The notes under the pieces: generated by a model | Database searches by the model: none | Seen by the model: only the letters and a program-made list of their open reading frames with translations | What the model was told of the DNA's origin: nothing | Translations under genes and position numbers: made by a program | Shown: piece after piece, positions 1 through 8,054 of the stretch | Position numbering within the stretch: the stretch's first letter is position 1 | How the letters are laid out: every line of letters starts with the position of its first letter | Assembly (NCBI GenBank): GCA_000733415.1 | Contig: KL662191.1 | Span: 4,317,626 to 4,381,625 of the forward strand | Origin: [Leptolyngbya] sp. JSC-1 | GTDB taxonomy: Bacteria; Cyanobacteriota; Cyanobacteriia; Elainellales; Elainellaceae | DNA: 64,000 bases | Direction: 5' to 3'

Positions 1-276
1 AATCCCCGGCATGCCAGCATCGGTTACCAGAGCAATACTGCGCTTTTGCTGTAGCCGTTGCAGCAATTCGGGCAGCCGGCTCCGTCGATTGTGATCGTGA
101 TAGCTGATCTGGGGCGTCGTGATTTGAAAATGCTGGAGTAGTTTCCCGGTATGGCGCGTATCTTCAGCCGCAATTAGGTCTACCTGTCGCAGCGTATCAA
201 TGGCTCGGAAGGTCATATCCTCCAGGTTGCCAATCGGCGTGCCAACAATGTAGAGCGTTCCGGCCTGAATTTCCAT
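1..276 (-). CDS. rsmI: 16S rRNA (cytidine-2'-O)-methyltransferase RsmI, 5' part
   Basis: This is the N-terminal 92 codons of a gene that runs off the left edge of the window. The translation begins MEIQAGTLYIVGTPIGNLED and continues with AAEDTRHTGKLL and LVTDAGMPG. These are the conserved blocks of RsmI (YraL), the SAM-dependent tetrapyrrole-methylase-fold enzyme that 2'-O-methylates C1402 of 16S rRNA. The GTPIGNL and AEDTR signatures are diagnostic. The gene is divergent from the sugar-transferase gene to its right. The 3' part is outside the window, so completeness cannot be judged. Confidence 0.9.
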   Translation of the reverse strand, partial: MEIQAGTLYIVGTPIGNLEDMTFRAIDTLRQVDLIAAEDTRHTGKLLQHFQITTPQISYHDHNRRSRLPELLQRLQQKRSIALVTDAGMPGI

Positions 277-742
277 ATCAGCTTCTTGGGGCAGCAAACA
301 CCCATACTCTAGCACTCACAAGGGTCTGCGCTTTTTGAATTACTGGTTTGGCTGATCTGAGCCTGGTGATTGTAGCCAATTGTGTCGCGTTGGCCCAATC
401 AGGGGAATTCAAGCAAATCAACCCAATCCGGAACTCAATTTAGGTTAATCAATCAGCAGTTCGGACACTAGAGCATGTAGCAAATTTAACTAGATACTGT
501 GGATAATACGGTCGGACTTCTAAAAACCTTGCAAATAGGTAAAGCCTTAATAAAGCTCCCGTAAAACGGGTTGGTCAGTTGGAATAACGGATCATACTAC
601 TCAGTAGAAGGGTTCGATTAAGACCTATGGTAACAATCGAGTTCTGACTACTGACTACTGACTACTGACTATCTGATTGACCGACTGTCTGATTGACCGA
701 TTAATAAACAAATTTGCACTGCTTTCGCCTGACACGCTAACC
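277..742. promoter_or_regulatory. Divergent intergenic region with heptamer repeat
   Basis: These 466 bases separate the divergent rsmI and sugar-transferase genes, so promoters for both should lie here. I see no RNA gene. The right end carries four perfect copies of the heptamer CTGACTA at 644-671. They are followed by two copies of TCTGATTGACCGA (672-684 and 688-700). Short tandem repeats of this kind are common in cyanobacterial intergenic DNA. Whether they influence transcription cannot be told from the sequence. Confidence 0.5.
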
Positions 743-1435
743 ATGACGACTCACTCCAAGGCCTATTTGATTTTCTCCTCCGTGGCTGGATTCTCTTCTA
801 ACTCGGCTTCTTCGATATCGGCTGATGTCCATCCTTCAGTTTACAGTCGTACTAAACGCTGCCTTGATATTTTGGGTGCGCTCGTAGGTTTAACTTTAAC
901 GGCTTTAATTTTCCTGCCGATCGCCATTGCCATTTATTTGGATAATCCTGGTCCCATCCTGTACAGCCAAACTCGCTGCGGTTGGCGCGGGCGGCAGTTT
1001 CGCATCTGGAAGTTTCGCTCGATGGTGGTGAATGCGGAACAGCTCAAGCATACGGTGCAAAATCAGGCCAACGGCCATGTGTTCAAGAACGACAACGATC
1101 CTCGGATCACGCGGGTAGGACGGTTTCTGCGGCGCACCAGCTTGGATGAACTGCCCCAATTCTGGAATGTGCTGCTGGGTGATATGAGCCTGGTAGGAAC
1201 TCGCCCGCCGACTGTCGATGAGGTGAAGAAGTACAACAATCGGCATTGGCAGCGCTTAGAGGTCAAGCCCGGTATTACCGGTGAATGGCAGGCAAATGGA
1301 CGCTCCAGCATCAGTGATTTTGAACAAATTGTGGATATGGACTTGCGCTACATGTACAACTGGTCAATCGCCTATGATGTAAAACTAATCTTGAAGACGA
1401 TTCAGGTTGTATTGCATCGCAAAGGCGCGTGTTAG
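743..1435 (+). CDS. Bacterial sugar transferase (polyprenyl-phosphate glycosyl-1-phosphate transferase)
   Basis: The 230-residue product belongs to the family that transfers a sugar-1-phosphate to undecaprenyl phosphate, the first membrane step of exopolysaccharide or O-antigen assembly. After a variable N-terminus, [13 protein letters not shown] leads into one hydrophobic hairpin (about residues 40-65). Then come the family's cytosolic motifs [26 protein letters not shown] and [11 protein letters not shown], with the basic and acidic residues of the active site in place. I chose the ATG at 743. A start further upstream at 677 would translate through the tandem repeats. Length matches the short, WcaJ-C-terminal-like members that lack the extra N-terminal transmembrane bundle. 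The PfkB kinase gene begins at the next base, so the two are probably co-transcribed. Confidence 0.9.
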   Translation: MTTHSKAYLIFSSVAGFSSNSASSISADVHPSVYSRTKRCLDILGALVGLTLTALIFLPIAIAIYLDNPGPILYSQTRCGWRGRQFRIWKFRSMVVNAEQLKHTVQNQANGHVFKNDNDPRITRVGRFLRRTSLDELPQFWNVLLGDMSLVGTRPPTVDEVKKYNNRHWQRLEVKPGITGEWQANGRSSISDFEQIVDMDLRYMYNWSIAYDVKLILKTIQVVLHRKGAC

Positions 1436-2353
1436 ATGGCAACAGGGCTGTTTGTTGGGTTAGTAACGCTCGATTTCATCTACCTGACGACAGCCCTACC
1501 CCAACCCAATCAAAAGTTGGTTGCGCTGGATTACCTACTCGCGGCCGGAGGCCCCGCCACAAACGCCGCCATCACCTTTCAGCATTTATCGAATCAGTAT
1601 TTATCGAATTTATCTAACCCAACTCTACCCAACCCATATTCCTCCAACTCAGCGCGACTGATGGGTGTGATTGGCTGCCACCCCGTCAGTCGATTTGTTT
1701 TAGCCGAACTACAGCAACGGCAGATGCAAATCCTCGACCTCCAGCCCAATCGCACCGAACCGCTGCCCACCTCTTCAATCTTGGTGACCCACTCAACCGG
1801 CGAACGGGCTGTTATTTCCATCAATGCAGTTCAGGCTCAAGCCTCAGCTGCTCAAATTCCTGCTGAAGCACTCAAGGCCGTCGATGTTGTTTTGATCGAT
1901 GGACATCAAATGGCTGTGGCTGAGGAAATTGCCCATCAAGCTAAGGCGTTGTCAATTCCAGTTGTGATTGATGGCGGCAGTTGGAAATCCGGATTTGAGT
2001 TGGTATTGCCTTATGCCGACTATGCAATCTGCTCGGCCAACTTTCGTCCACCCCACTGCCACACCCTAAGGGACACCCTGCACTACCTCGAATCTTTAGA
2101 AATTCCCCATATCGCCATTACTCGGGGCGAACAGCCGATTCTTTTTAGGAGCCAAGGCAAAAGCGGCGAGGTTGCCGTAGCGAAAATTGCCGCCGTCGAT
2201 ACGCTGGGGGCTGGAGATATTTTCCACGGTGCTTTTTGCCACTTCATTTTGCAAACTGGCTTTGTTGCGGCCCTTCAGGCCGCCAGTCAAATTGCAACTC
2301 GCGCCTGTCAGTCCTTCGGAACCCGGCGATGGATGGAGACAGACAGGCAATAG
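1436..2353 (+). CDS. PfkB-family carbohydrate kinase
   Basis: This 305-residue protein has the PfkB/ribokinase layout. An N-terminal sugar-binding part contains AAGGPATNAAI (the GG-type signature). The C-terminal ATP-binding signature AAVDTLGAGDIFHGAF carries the catalytic-base aspartate at D261. Such enzymes phosphorylate a sugar or nucleoside hydroxyl; the substrate cannot be read from the sequence. The ATG starts immediately after the stop codon of the sugar transferase, so translational coupling is likely. That neighbour suggests, as inference only, a role in supplying a phosphosugar for surface glycan synthesis. A short insertion rich in Leu-Ser-Asn-Pro (residues about 50-70) looks like a small in-frame repeat expansion. 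Confidence 0.88.
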   Translation: MATGLFVGLVTLDFIYLTTALPQPNQKLVALDYLLAAGGPATNAAITFQHLSNQYLSNLSNPTLPNPYSSNSARLMGVIGCHPVSRFVLAELQQRQMQILDLQPNRTEPLPTSSILVTHSTGERAVISINAVQAQASAAQIPAEALKAVDVVLIDGHQMAVAEEIAHQAKALSIPVVIDGGSWKSGFELVLPYADYAICSANFRPPHCHTLRDTLHYLESLEIPHIAITRGEQPILFRSQGKSGEVAVAKIAAVDTLGAGDIFHGAFCHFILQTGFVAALQAASQIATRACQSFGTRRWMETDRQ

Positions 2354-2366
2354 CTCAATGAATAAC

Positions 2367-2780
2367 TTACTGCTGCCGAGAGAGACGAGCGCGAATCTGC
2401 TCCAGATGACTGCGGCTATCAACTGGCAAGCGGGGCAAAGGCAAATCCAGATTCGGCCAGGTAGGCAAGTCAAAACACGGACAAGGACCCGACTGCACGC
2501 CTAAACTCAACATCGGTACGGGCATACCGCAACGAGCGCACCCAGCCATTTCCCATTTTTCGGAGAGCAGTTCACCAATAGTTTGAATCGTTCCGTCTAA
2601 ATAGCAATTGCTGCCTCCTGACGCCAGGATTCGCTGCCAGCACGCTTCAAATTTTGGACTGTAGTGATCGCCTTCAACCACGGGTTGCGGTAACACCGAC
2701 TCCCCCTGATCGAAGATCAATGGCTTACCTAGCTGAAACCAGTAGGCGAGATACTGTTTAACTTGTTCGGGGGATGCCAT
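2367..2780 (-). CDS. Conserved hypothetical protein with C-terminal Cys cluster
   Basis: The likely product is 137 residues starting MASPEQVKQYLAYWFQLGKP. An upstream in-frame extension exists, but this ATG fits the conserved-looking domain start. The C-terminal third has CARCGMPVP followed by a GPCPCFDLP segment. This CxxC plus CxC arrangement could bind a metal ion. I do not recognise a named family; the sequence has the style of cyanobacterial conserved hypotheticals. It is convergent with the PfkB gene (13 bases apart) and lies upstream of nothing obvious. No membrane segment or signal peptide is visible, so a cytoplasmic location is expected. Confidence 0.7.
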   Translation of the reverse strand: MASPEQVKQYLAYWFQLGKPLIFDQGESVLPQPVVEGDHYSPKFEACWQRILASGGSNCYLDGTIQTIGELLSEKWEMAGCARCGMPVPMLSLGVQSGPCPCFDLPTWPNLDLPLPRLPVDSRSHLEQIRARLSRQQ

Positions 2781-3034
2781 GGTGCTGTTGTCGTACTGTA
2801 AGGAACAAAGAGAAGCAAGCTGTAACGAAATTATAAAGAAATGCCTGTTTAGCGCGGAGTTAGTACTCAAGTTATCTTCATGCTATCGAGTTCTGCCTCT
2901 ATCCCCAGGTTTAAAATCTTGAGCAAACCTTAAGGTTCGTAAGGAAAGGTAAGCAAAGGTTCATGTTTGCTAGGCTCATGTCAGCTAGATTCAGGTTTGC
3001 TCGGCTTGGGTTAATCCGATTCATCCAGTTTGTC

Positions 3035-3601
3035 TTAATGCGGCAGTGGTGTCCCCAACTGGCTGAGGTTGAGCACATGCCCACCCGCAACTAGGTAAAC
3101 CGGATTTGCCAACGCTCCGATCTGCCGGGTTAACTTGCCCAAGCGGTCACGGAAAGTGCGTCCGATTGGATAGGCGGGCACCACGCCCCAGCCAGTTTCT
3201 TCAGCCACAAAGATGACTTGAGCCACAGTTTGAGCCAGACTGTCCAGTAGCTCTTGTGCGGTCTGTTCCCAAGTCGATTCGTCCTGCTCTAGCCAATTCG
3301 CCAACCAAGTGCCGAGCGAGTCAACTAACAGGCACTCAGAGGCTGCAGCTTGGCGCAGGGTGGCAGCCAATTCCAGCGGGATATGCAGAGTTCGCCAATC
3401 GGCAGGACGGCGCTGCTGATGCTGAGCAATCCGAGCTTGCCATTCTGGGTCATGCGGATCCGATTGGGCAGTTGCAATGTAGACAACGGCTTTGCCCGAT
3501 TGAGCAGCCATGTATTCGGCCCATTCACTTTTTCCAGAGCGAGCTGCGCCTGTAACCAAAATCAGCGCCGACTGGGTGGGGTTGGCATCACTATTCGTCA
3601 T
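3035..3601 (-). CDS. cobU: Adenosylcobinamide kinase / adenosylcobinamide-phosphate guanylyltransferase
   Basis: CobU first phosphorylates adenosylcobinamide and then attaches GMP from GTP, in the late nucleotide-loop assembly of cobalamin. The protein begins with a P-loop ILVTGAARSGKSEWAE (family signature GxxRSGKS). It continues with VYIATAQSDPHD, IAQHQQRRPADW, which carries the conserved His-Gln-x-Arg-Arg, and CLLVDSLGTWLANW, all typical of CobU. From the ATG at 3601 the product is 188 residues, the normal family size. Another start eight codons upstream is possible. No cobalamin riboswitch is visible upstream and no other cobalamin gene is in the window, so this is an isolated pathway gene, as is common in cyanobacteria. 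Confidence 0.92.
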   Translation of the reverse strand: MTNSDANPTQSALILVTGAARSGKSEWAEYMAAQSGKAVVYIATAQSDPHDPEWQARIAQHQQRRPADWRTLHIPLELAATLRQAAASECLLVDSLGTWLANWLEQDESTWEQTAQELLDSLAQTVAQVIFVAEETGWGVVPAYPIGRTFRDRLGKLTRQIGALANPVYLVAGGHVLNLSQLGTPLPH

Positions 3602-3776
3602 TTTTGCCAGTATTGATCGATCCAAGTTCGTTATGAAAAGTCATAATCTAACAACGCCAAGCCAGGGGGAACCAGATAGAATACCCGCATCTGGGTGCCT
3701 TACATCAGAGTTCTACCCGATATTTTCACTTGTCGTGTTATAGACTCGCTAAGCTTGCTAGGGAAATGAGGCTGCT

Positions 3777-4823
3777 ATGAAAACCGGACTAAAACGAATT
3801 GAAGCAACATTAGGTCAGTTGAATGCCCAAACTACCGCCCAGGGCTATCTAGAATCGGATCCGCTAGAACAAGGTGAGCTAGCCGACCGCTCCAGGTCTT
3901 CCCTTGTCTCAGATGCAGCTCCCGTCCAATCTACCTCTGGTAAGAAGGCCAAAACTACGATTCAGCCGTTTCCCTTTCCTCAGGAACCTCAACTGCCAGT
4001 AGAATCACGCCCAGTAGAATCACGCCCAATAGAACCACGAGTTGAAACTGCTGGCCCAATGCCGGCAGCCAAACCTAAACCAGCGCACAGTAGCAGTAAA
4101 TCAGGAAGCAACAGATCGGGGAGCAGCAGATCGGGGAGCAACAGATCGGGGGGCAACAAATCAGATCATGGCAACAAGCCTAATGGCAACAAGTCGGGTG
4201 CTAAAGCTAAGAAAGTTGCGGTGCCCCACCCCGTTGCAGAAACCGTCCAGCCCTTTCCTGCCGAGCAGAATTGCCCTGACACGCCTGCGTTACCTAAACC
4301 CAAACCACCGAGTTTCAGCAGCCATCGTCATGCGGTAAACCCCAATTTGGCTCTGGGTTTGATTAAAGAAGTCGAAACTGTGGTGATGCGATGGCAGCTT
4401 GATCTAGAGCAAACCGTTCTAGAAATTCAAGCCCTTTATCTGGAAGGCCCGATTGTCGAAGGCTGGCTGGAATCTCACGCTTATGATCTACCTCCCGTGA
4501 CACCAGCTCCGGGCATGGCCACCCTGCGCCACGCGGAACCCGACCAACTGCTGGAGTATATCGAAGAGATTTGCCGTACCCCCCAAACCCTAGACCTAGA
4601 GGAAGCACCGCGTACCGGATACCGCCTCTGCGGACTTGATGCCGATGGGCAACTCTGGTCTCGCCCCTGCCCACCTCAGCAGGTTCCTTACGTCAGCTTG
4701 GCGATTGCCCGCTATCAAAAGCTTCGCATCCTCTTCGCTAAAAAGCAGAATCTAGAAAGCCGGCTGAATCAACTCGTGCAAAATTTGACCCTGCTCCATG
4801 GGCAAATGCAGGAGCAAGCTTAA
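3777..4823 (+). CDS. Hypothetical protein with low-complexity linker and C-terminal domain
   Basis: The 348-residue product has three parts. Residues 1-80 begin MKTGLKRIEATLGQLNAQTT. Residues about 80-150 are a disordered, repeat-rich linker (VESRPVESRP, then SGSNRSGSSRSGSNRSG). The C-terminal part, about 180-348, is compact, beginning NPNLALGLIKEVETVV and ending in a Leu/Gln-rich helix that could be a coiled coil. I cannot assign a family. The linker is encoded by direct DNA repeats around 4085-4200, so its length is probably variable between strains. The 3' end overlaps the oppositely oriented YdcF-like gene by 72 bases. No signal peptide or membrane helix is apparent. Confidence 0.7.
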   Translation: MKTGLKRIEATLGQLNAQTTAQGYLESDPLEQGELADRSRSSLVSDAAPVQSTSGKKAKTTIQPFPFPQEPQLPVESRPVESRPIEPRVETAGPMPAAKPKPAHSSSKSGSNRSGSSRSGSNRSGGNKSDHGNKPNGNKSGAKAKKVAVPHPVAETVQPFPAEQNCPDTPALPKPKPPSFSSHRHAVNPNLALGLIKEVETVVMRWQLDLEQTVLEIQALYLEGPIVEGWLESHAYDLPPVTPAPGMATLRHAEPDQLLEYIEEICRTPQTLDLEEAPRTGYRLCGLDADGQLWSRPCPPQQVPYVSLAIARYQKLRILFAKKQNLESRLNQLVQNLTLLHGQMQEQA

Positions 4824-5603
4824 ATTCACGCTCTCCGCTAAAGCGGGTTGAGTTTGTCGGGGAGAAAATCGTCCGAGGGCGCTGTAGCTCGCTAAGCCCA
4901 AATATTCACGAACCAGCAGAAAAGCCTCTTTACGGGGAGGGAGTTGGGCTGGCAGGGGATTGGTGTGGGGAATTACTCGGAACCCTAGGCTGCGAAAGGT
5001 TAGGTAGGAGCGCAGCATGTGGGGCGGGTCAGTGACTAGCACTATTTGCTGAACGGCGGGCTGTAATCGGGCAGCAGTAAACCGGGCATTCTCTTCGGTG
5101 GTGCGAGAGCAAGGTTCCCCATCGACAGCTTGGGAGGGGAGACCCATTTGCGACAGCAGGCTGACAATGGGTTGGGCGTCCCCCCAGCCACTGGCAAACA
5201 CCAAAGGTGCTCGTCCGGCTCGCCATAATTCTGCCGCCACCTGGGTTCGTTCTAAGCGCATCTCAGAACCCCGACCCAAAACCACAATCGCATCCGCTGC
5301 TTCACCAGAATCGCTAGGTAAAAAGGCTTGCAGTGCCCGGTTGCCCAACTGAATTCCGAGTGGGGAGCAGAGTAAGCCGTACAGCAATAGCAAAACCATA
5401 CCCAACCCGCTAATTTGCCGTTTCCACGGTAAGGCTTTTACGAACCAGGGCAGCAGAATCAGTGAAGCTAGAATTGGCAGAACCAGGCTAGGATTGGTGA
5501 CTCCATTAAATAGCTGCCACGTCAAGAAGGCCCATCCACCTGCTGGACTGTCGCCACAGGATGCTGGATCTACCATCGCAATCATTGCAGTCAATCCATC
5601 CAT
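4752..5603 (-). CDS. YdcF/ElyC/SanA-like (DUF218) membrane protein
   Basis: This 283-residue protein has two hydrophobic segments near the N-terminus (about residues 30-55 and 60-85). They are followed by the DUF218 domain, recognisable by AIVVLGRGSEMRLERTQVA, PLVFASGWGD and TTEENARFTAARL. Members of this superfamily (YdcF, SanA, ElyC) are envelope proteins. Some affect peptidoglycan or polysaccharide homeostasis, but the biochemical activity is unsettled. The domain motifs are complete. The last 24 codons overlap the 3' end of the convergent gene to the left. Both reading frames look coding there, so the overlap is probably real. Confidence 0.85.
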   Translation of the reverse strand: MDGLTAMIAMVDPASCGDSPAGGWAFLTWQLFNGVTNPSLVLPILASLILLPWFVKALPWKRQISGLGMVLLLLYGLLCSPLGIQLGNRALQAFLPSDSGEAADAIVVLGRGSEMRLERTQVAAELWRAGRAPLVFASGWGDAQPIVSLLSQMGLPSQAVDGEPCSRTTEENARFTAARLQPAVQQIVLVTDPPHMLRSYLTFRSLGFRVIPHTNPLPAQLPPRKEAFLLVREYLGLASYSALGRFSPRQTQPALAESVNLSLLLHLPMEQGQILHELIQPAF

Positions 5604-5823
5604 ATTGATCTCGTAAGGGTCTGTATCGTTTAAGTCCGCAGTTAATTATTCAACCGTAGATTCCCAGGACAGGATTCGGTTCCGCTGCCAGTATAACCGA
5701 GCCATCTAACCCAGCCATTTGTCGCGATCAAGGTCGGATGAAGGCAGAATTGCCAAAAACTACCCTTGCTGTCCCGGCCATCCCGCACAATAGAGAAAGA
5801 AAAAGTTCTGGAATGCTAGGTTT

Positions 5824-6321
5824 ATGGACTCGGTTGTCTCGTCTACTATTACCCGTCCGGCGTCACGCCATAGCGGCGATGATTTTGCGATTACCTTTGC
5901 GCCCCTCTCGCTAGATGACGTATACCGGCGAGCTGATGATCCAGCCAATGGAGCCGTGGTGGTAATGAGCGGCATGGTGCGGGACAACACAGACGGTAAA
6001 GCAGTCGTGGCGTTGGAGTATCAAGCCTATGAGCCAATGGCAATCGCGGTGTTTCAACAAATTGCGGCTGAGATTCGCCAAACCTGGCCGGATGTGACGC
6101 ATGTGGTGATTCACCACCGCACCGGAAAATTGCAAATCGGCGAAATCAGCGTCCTAGTCGCGGTGGGTTGCCCGCATCGGTCGGAAGCTTTTGCGGCCTG
6201 TAAGTATGCCATTGACACCTTGAAGCACCAAGCCCCGATCTGGAAAAAAGAACACTGGGCCGATGGTTCAACCAGTTGGGTCAGTATTGGGGCCTGTGAA
6301 CAGTCCTCAGAAGCTTGCTGA
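5824..6321 (+). CDS. moaE: Molybdopterin synthase catalytic subunit MoaE
   Basis: MoaE is the large subunit of molybdopterin synthase, which with thiocarboxylated MoaD turns precursor Z (cPMP) into molybdopterin. The 165-residue product contains GAVVVMSGMVRDNTDGKAV, ALEYQAYEPMA, VVIHHRTGKLQIGEISVLVA and HQAPIWKKEHWADGSTSWV. The Lys residues in the PIWKKE motif are those used for catalysis and MoaD contact. Length is slightly above the usual 140-150 because of a 20-residue N-terminal extension. No moaD or other molybdenum gene is adjacent. It is convergent with a Uma2 gene 40 bases downstream. Confidence 0.93.
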   Translation: MDSVVSSTITRPASRHSGDDFAITFAPLSLDDVYRRADDPANGAVVVMSGMVRDNTDGKAVVALEYQAYEPMAIAVFQQIAAEIRQTWPDVTHVVIHHRTGKLQIGEISVLVAVGCPHRSEAFAACKYAIDTLKHQAPIWKKEHWADGSTSWVSIGACEQSSEAC

Positions 6322-6360
6322 GATTCCTAAATCGTTATTTCGCGACATATATTCTTTGAT

Positions 6361-6933
6361 TCACGATAAGCTGAGACAACCAAACATTGCCTCAACCGTT
6401 AGTTGCCACTTCTCTAAAACCGGCAACAGAATTAGGCGCTCGCTCGGTTCTTCCTTACCGATGGGTTGCTGTCCCGGTTGGAAAATAATCACATTTTTTT
6501 CCTCTGGATCGATGAGCCACCCTAAATTGGTACCGTTGTTGAGACAGAACAGAATGTTGTTAATCACTCGTGTTATGCGCTGATCCGGTGAAAGAATTTC
6601 AATCACCCAATCTGGGTGAATCGTAAATGCATTTTCAACTTCACCACTAGCAGTACGCGGAATCCGCTCCCAACTGAATACAGAAATGTCTGGCACAATT
6701 GAGCGACCAGCAAAGGTGCAGCGTAGCTCCGTAAAAGCACAGCCTAACCGTTCAGATTCCATTCTTTGATTGATTTCGGTAGAGAAACGAGTTTGTAGAC
6801 GACTATGCTTTCCTTGTGGCATGGGCTTTTGATAGATACGACCATCGATGTATTCGCTGGCTGGCTTTGTTTCGGGTAGCTGCAAAAACTCTTCCAGTGA
6901 GAGGCTTGTAGACGCAGAGGATACTGAAACCAT
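6361..6933 (-). CDS. Uma2 family (DUF820) putative endonuclease
   Basis: The 190-residue product starts MVSVSSASTSLSLEEFL from an ATG with an AGGAG box 9 bases upstream; a longer start at 6954 is also open. The Uma2 fold is a PD-(D/E)xK nuclease-like domain. VPDISVFSW and DWVIEILSPDQ carry the Asp and Glu expected of the active site, and an NLGWLIDPEEKNV block completes the core. Function of these proteins is not established. The first 150 residues are closely related to the N-terminus of the methyltransferase fusion at 12668. Together with the upstream gene it forms a second, partly decayed copy of the island's 5' block. The gene order and 5' spacing are the same as in the intact copy. Confidence 0.85.
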   Translation of the reverse strand: MVSVSSASTSLSLEEFLQLPETKPASEYIDGRIYQKPMPQGKHSRLQTRFSTEINQRMESERLGCAFTELRCTFAGRSIVPDISVFSWERIPRTASGEVENAFTIHPDWVIEILSPDQRITRVINNILFCLNNGTNLGWLIDPEEKNVIIFQPGQQPIGKEEPSERLILLPVLEKWQLTVEAMFGCLSLS

Positions 6934-6950
6934 TGGCTGATCTCCTAACT

Positions 6951-7580
6951 TCATTTCGTACTTGCTGTACCAATTTTCTTCAAAACTCCCAGCACTTCAT
7001 AGAGTTCATTCCCAGGATTAATGAGAGAAAACAAGCGAGAATTGGCATATTGTGGAGCCGGTTGTTGAACCAACTTTAAAAAAAGAAAATCATTACCATT
7101 CGTGATCATGCCAAAAGTCGCCCGTTTTGGATTGGGGCTGCCCAACATATAGGTTAATGTCTGCGGCACAGCCTTTGTGACTGTAAAATCACTTTGTTTA
7201 GACTCAATCACGACTAACCAAAACTTTTCTCGCAGTATCAGAGCATCAATTCGACCTCGGATGATTTCGCCTTCGTCTTCTGCCTCAATTTCTATACCAG
7301 TTTCTGTTTCAAGCCGATAGGGAGGCTGGTAAAAACCTGCCAGATCTAATAAAGGCGAGAGGACAAGCATTTTGACACCATTTTCTAGAATGGGTGGATC
7401 TTCCATCAATGATGAAAAATTAGCTTGAACGCGATCGAGCCAAAATTTCTCTAACCCACTTACGTCTGTCGATACATCTGACCACTCTGGAAAAAACAGG
7501 GGATCGCGAACAAGCGTTAGTCCGAATTTGTGTTTCAAATCAGACAGTTTAACCAGTTTGGCTTGAATTGTCTTTACCAC
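6951..7580 (-). CDS. HsdR N-terminal-like (type I restriction R_N) domain protein, copy 1
   Basis: The 209-residue protein is the paralogue of the gene at 12685-13314. Both share VRDxxFFxEW, DRVQANF, SPLLDLAGFYQxPxR, RGRIDxLxL and GNSRLFSL-type blocks. The RGRIDALIL and WLVVIESKQ segments fit the D...ExK nuclease core of HSDR_N-type domains, in which the acidic residue and ESK would bind metal. It lacks helicase motors, so it cannot act alone as a type I R subunit. The start here is GTG (7578-7580), versus ATG in the paralogue. Just upstream is a remnant of a helicase 3' end. That makes this a duplicated block that has lost its larger partners. Confidence 0.8.
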   Translation of the reverse strand: MVKTIQAKLVKLSDLKHKFGLTLVRDPLFFPEWSDVSTDVSGLEKFWLDRVQANFSSLMEDPPILENGVKMLVLSPLLDLAGFYQPPYRLETETGIEIEAEDEGEIIRGRIDALILREKFWLVVIESKQSDFTVTKAVPQTLTYMLGSPNPKRATFGMITNGNDFLFLKLVQQPAPQYANSRLFSLINPGNELYEVLGVLKKIGTASTK

Positions 7581-7606
7581 TGCCTATCCTCTCCCGTTTC
7601 TCTCTT

Positions 7607-7757
7607 CTCGTTCTTGAAAAAGCCCCATCGAACAAATAATCTGTGGTTCTCTTATGCTAGCCTCCCGATCAAACATAGACGTTCATCAAGATAAAGCACC
7701 ACGACGAGTTCAGCCAACTGCGGGTCACCAATCCCACTTCATTAATTGGCGGTCTTG
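7607..7757 (-). pseudogene. Remnant of the 3' end of a PLD-SNF2 helicase gene
   Basis: Read on the minus strand, this stretch encodes IGDPQLAELVVVLYLDERLC and then, after a small frameshifting deletion, EASIREPQIICSMGLF. These correspond to the last 50 residues of the intact helicase at 13333-16737 (GDQQLAELVVALYLDERLCL and EASIREPQIICSMGLFARKQ). Everything upstream of this tail is missing. It sits in the same position and orientation relative to the HsdR_N-like gene as in the intact locus. That shows that the 6361-7757 block is a decayed duplicate rather than an unrelated insertion. Confidence 0.85.
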
Positions 7758-7822
7758 AAATTGACACATACGAGCAATCAGGGTTCTTGAAGGGGCAGCA
7801 GCGGCTCAATCATGGACAATAG

Positions 7823-7927
7823 TTAAGGGATGTCATCCTGAATTACATCCCAAATTTCATCCACTTCAACACAATCGTATTGATGAATGAGGATATCTCG
7901 CATTCCGGCGATTTCCTGCCAGGGAAC
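7823..7927 (-). pseudogene. hepT: HepT-like (DUF86) toxin C-terminal fragment
   Basis: A 34-codon open stretch reads VPWQEIAGMRDILIHQYDCV and continues VDEIWDVIQDDIP to a TAA. This is the C-terminal signature of HepT/DUF86 proteins, including the RX4-6Y-like motif RDILIHQY, the catalytic motif of the HEPN family. The N-terminal two thirds are absent. Immediately upstream in another frame is the N-terminal part of a PIN-domain toxin, so the junction near 7925 looks like a deletion that joined two different toxin genes. Confidence 0.8.
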
Positions 7928-8054
7928 TACTGATGTAGATCAGGTAACCTATCTGGGTAGCACTATCCAAAGCGGCTAGAGCCGCTACAGAAAGCTTTGA
8001 TGAACTCTGAAGATACCAAATTACAGTGTGAATATCAGCAACCACTGCCTCCAT
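7866..8054 (-). pseudogene. VapC-like PIN toxin, N-terminal fragment
   Basis: The 62-codon frame begins MEAVVADIHTVIWYL, the typical PIN-domain start. The Asp at residue 7 is the first catalytic acid of VapC ribonucleases. LSVAALAALDSATQIG and IYIS follow as expected. Homology stops there, and the remaining codons are a frameshifted reading of a HepT fragment. The three other PIN acidic residues are missing, so toxin activity is not expected. The ATG overlaps the antitoxin stop codon (TAATG), showing that it derives from a coupled toxin-antitoxin pair. Confidence 0.8.

Noticed and set aside
3602..3776. Cobalamin riboswitch upstream of cobU
   Set aside because: I could not find the B12-box consensus or a plausible multi-stem fold in the 175-base spacer.
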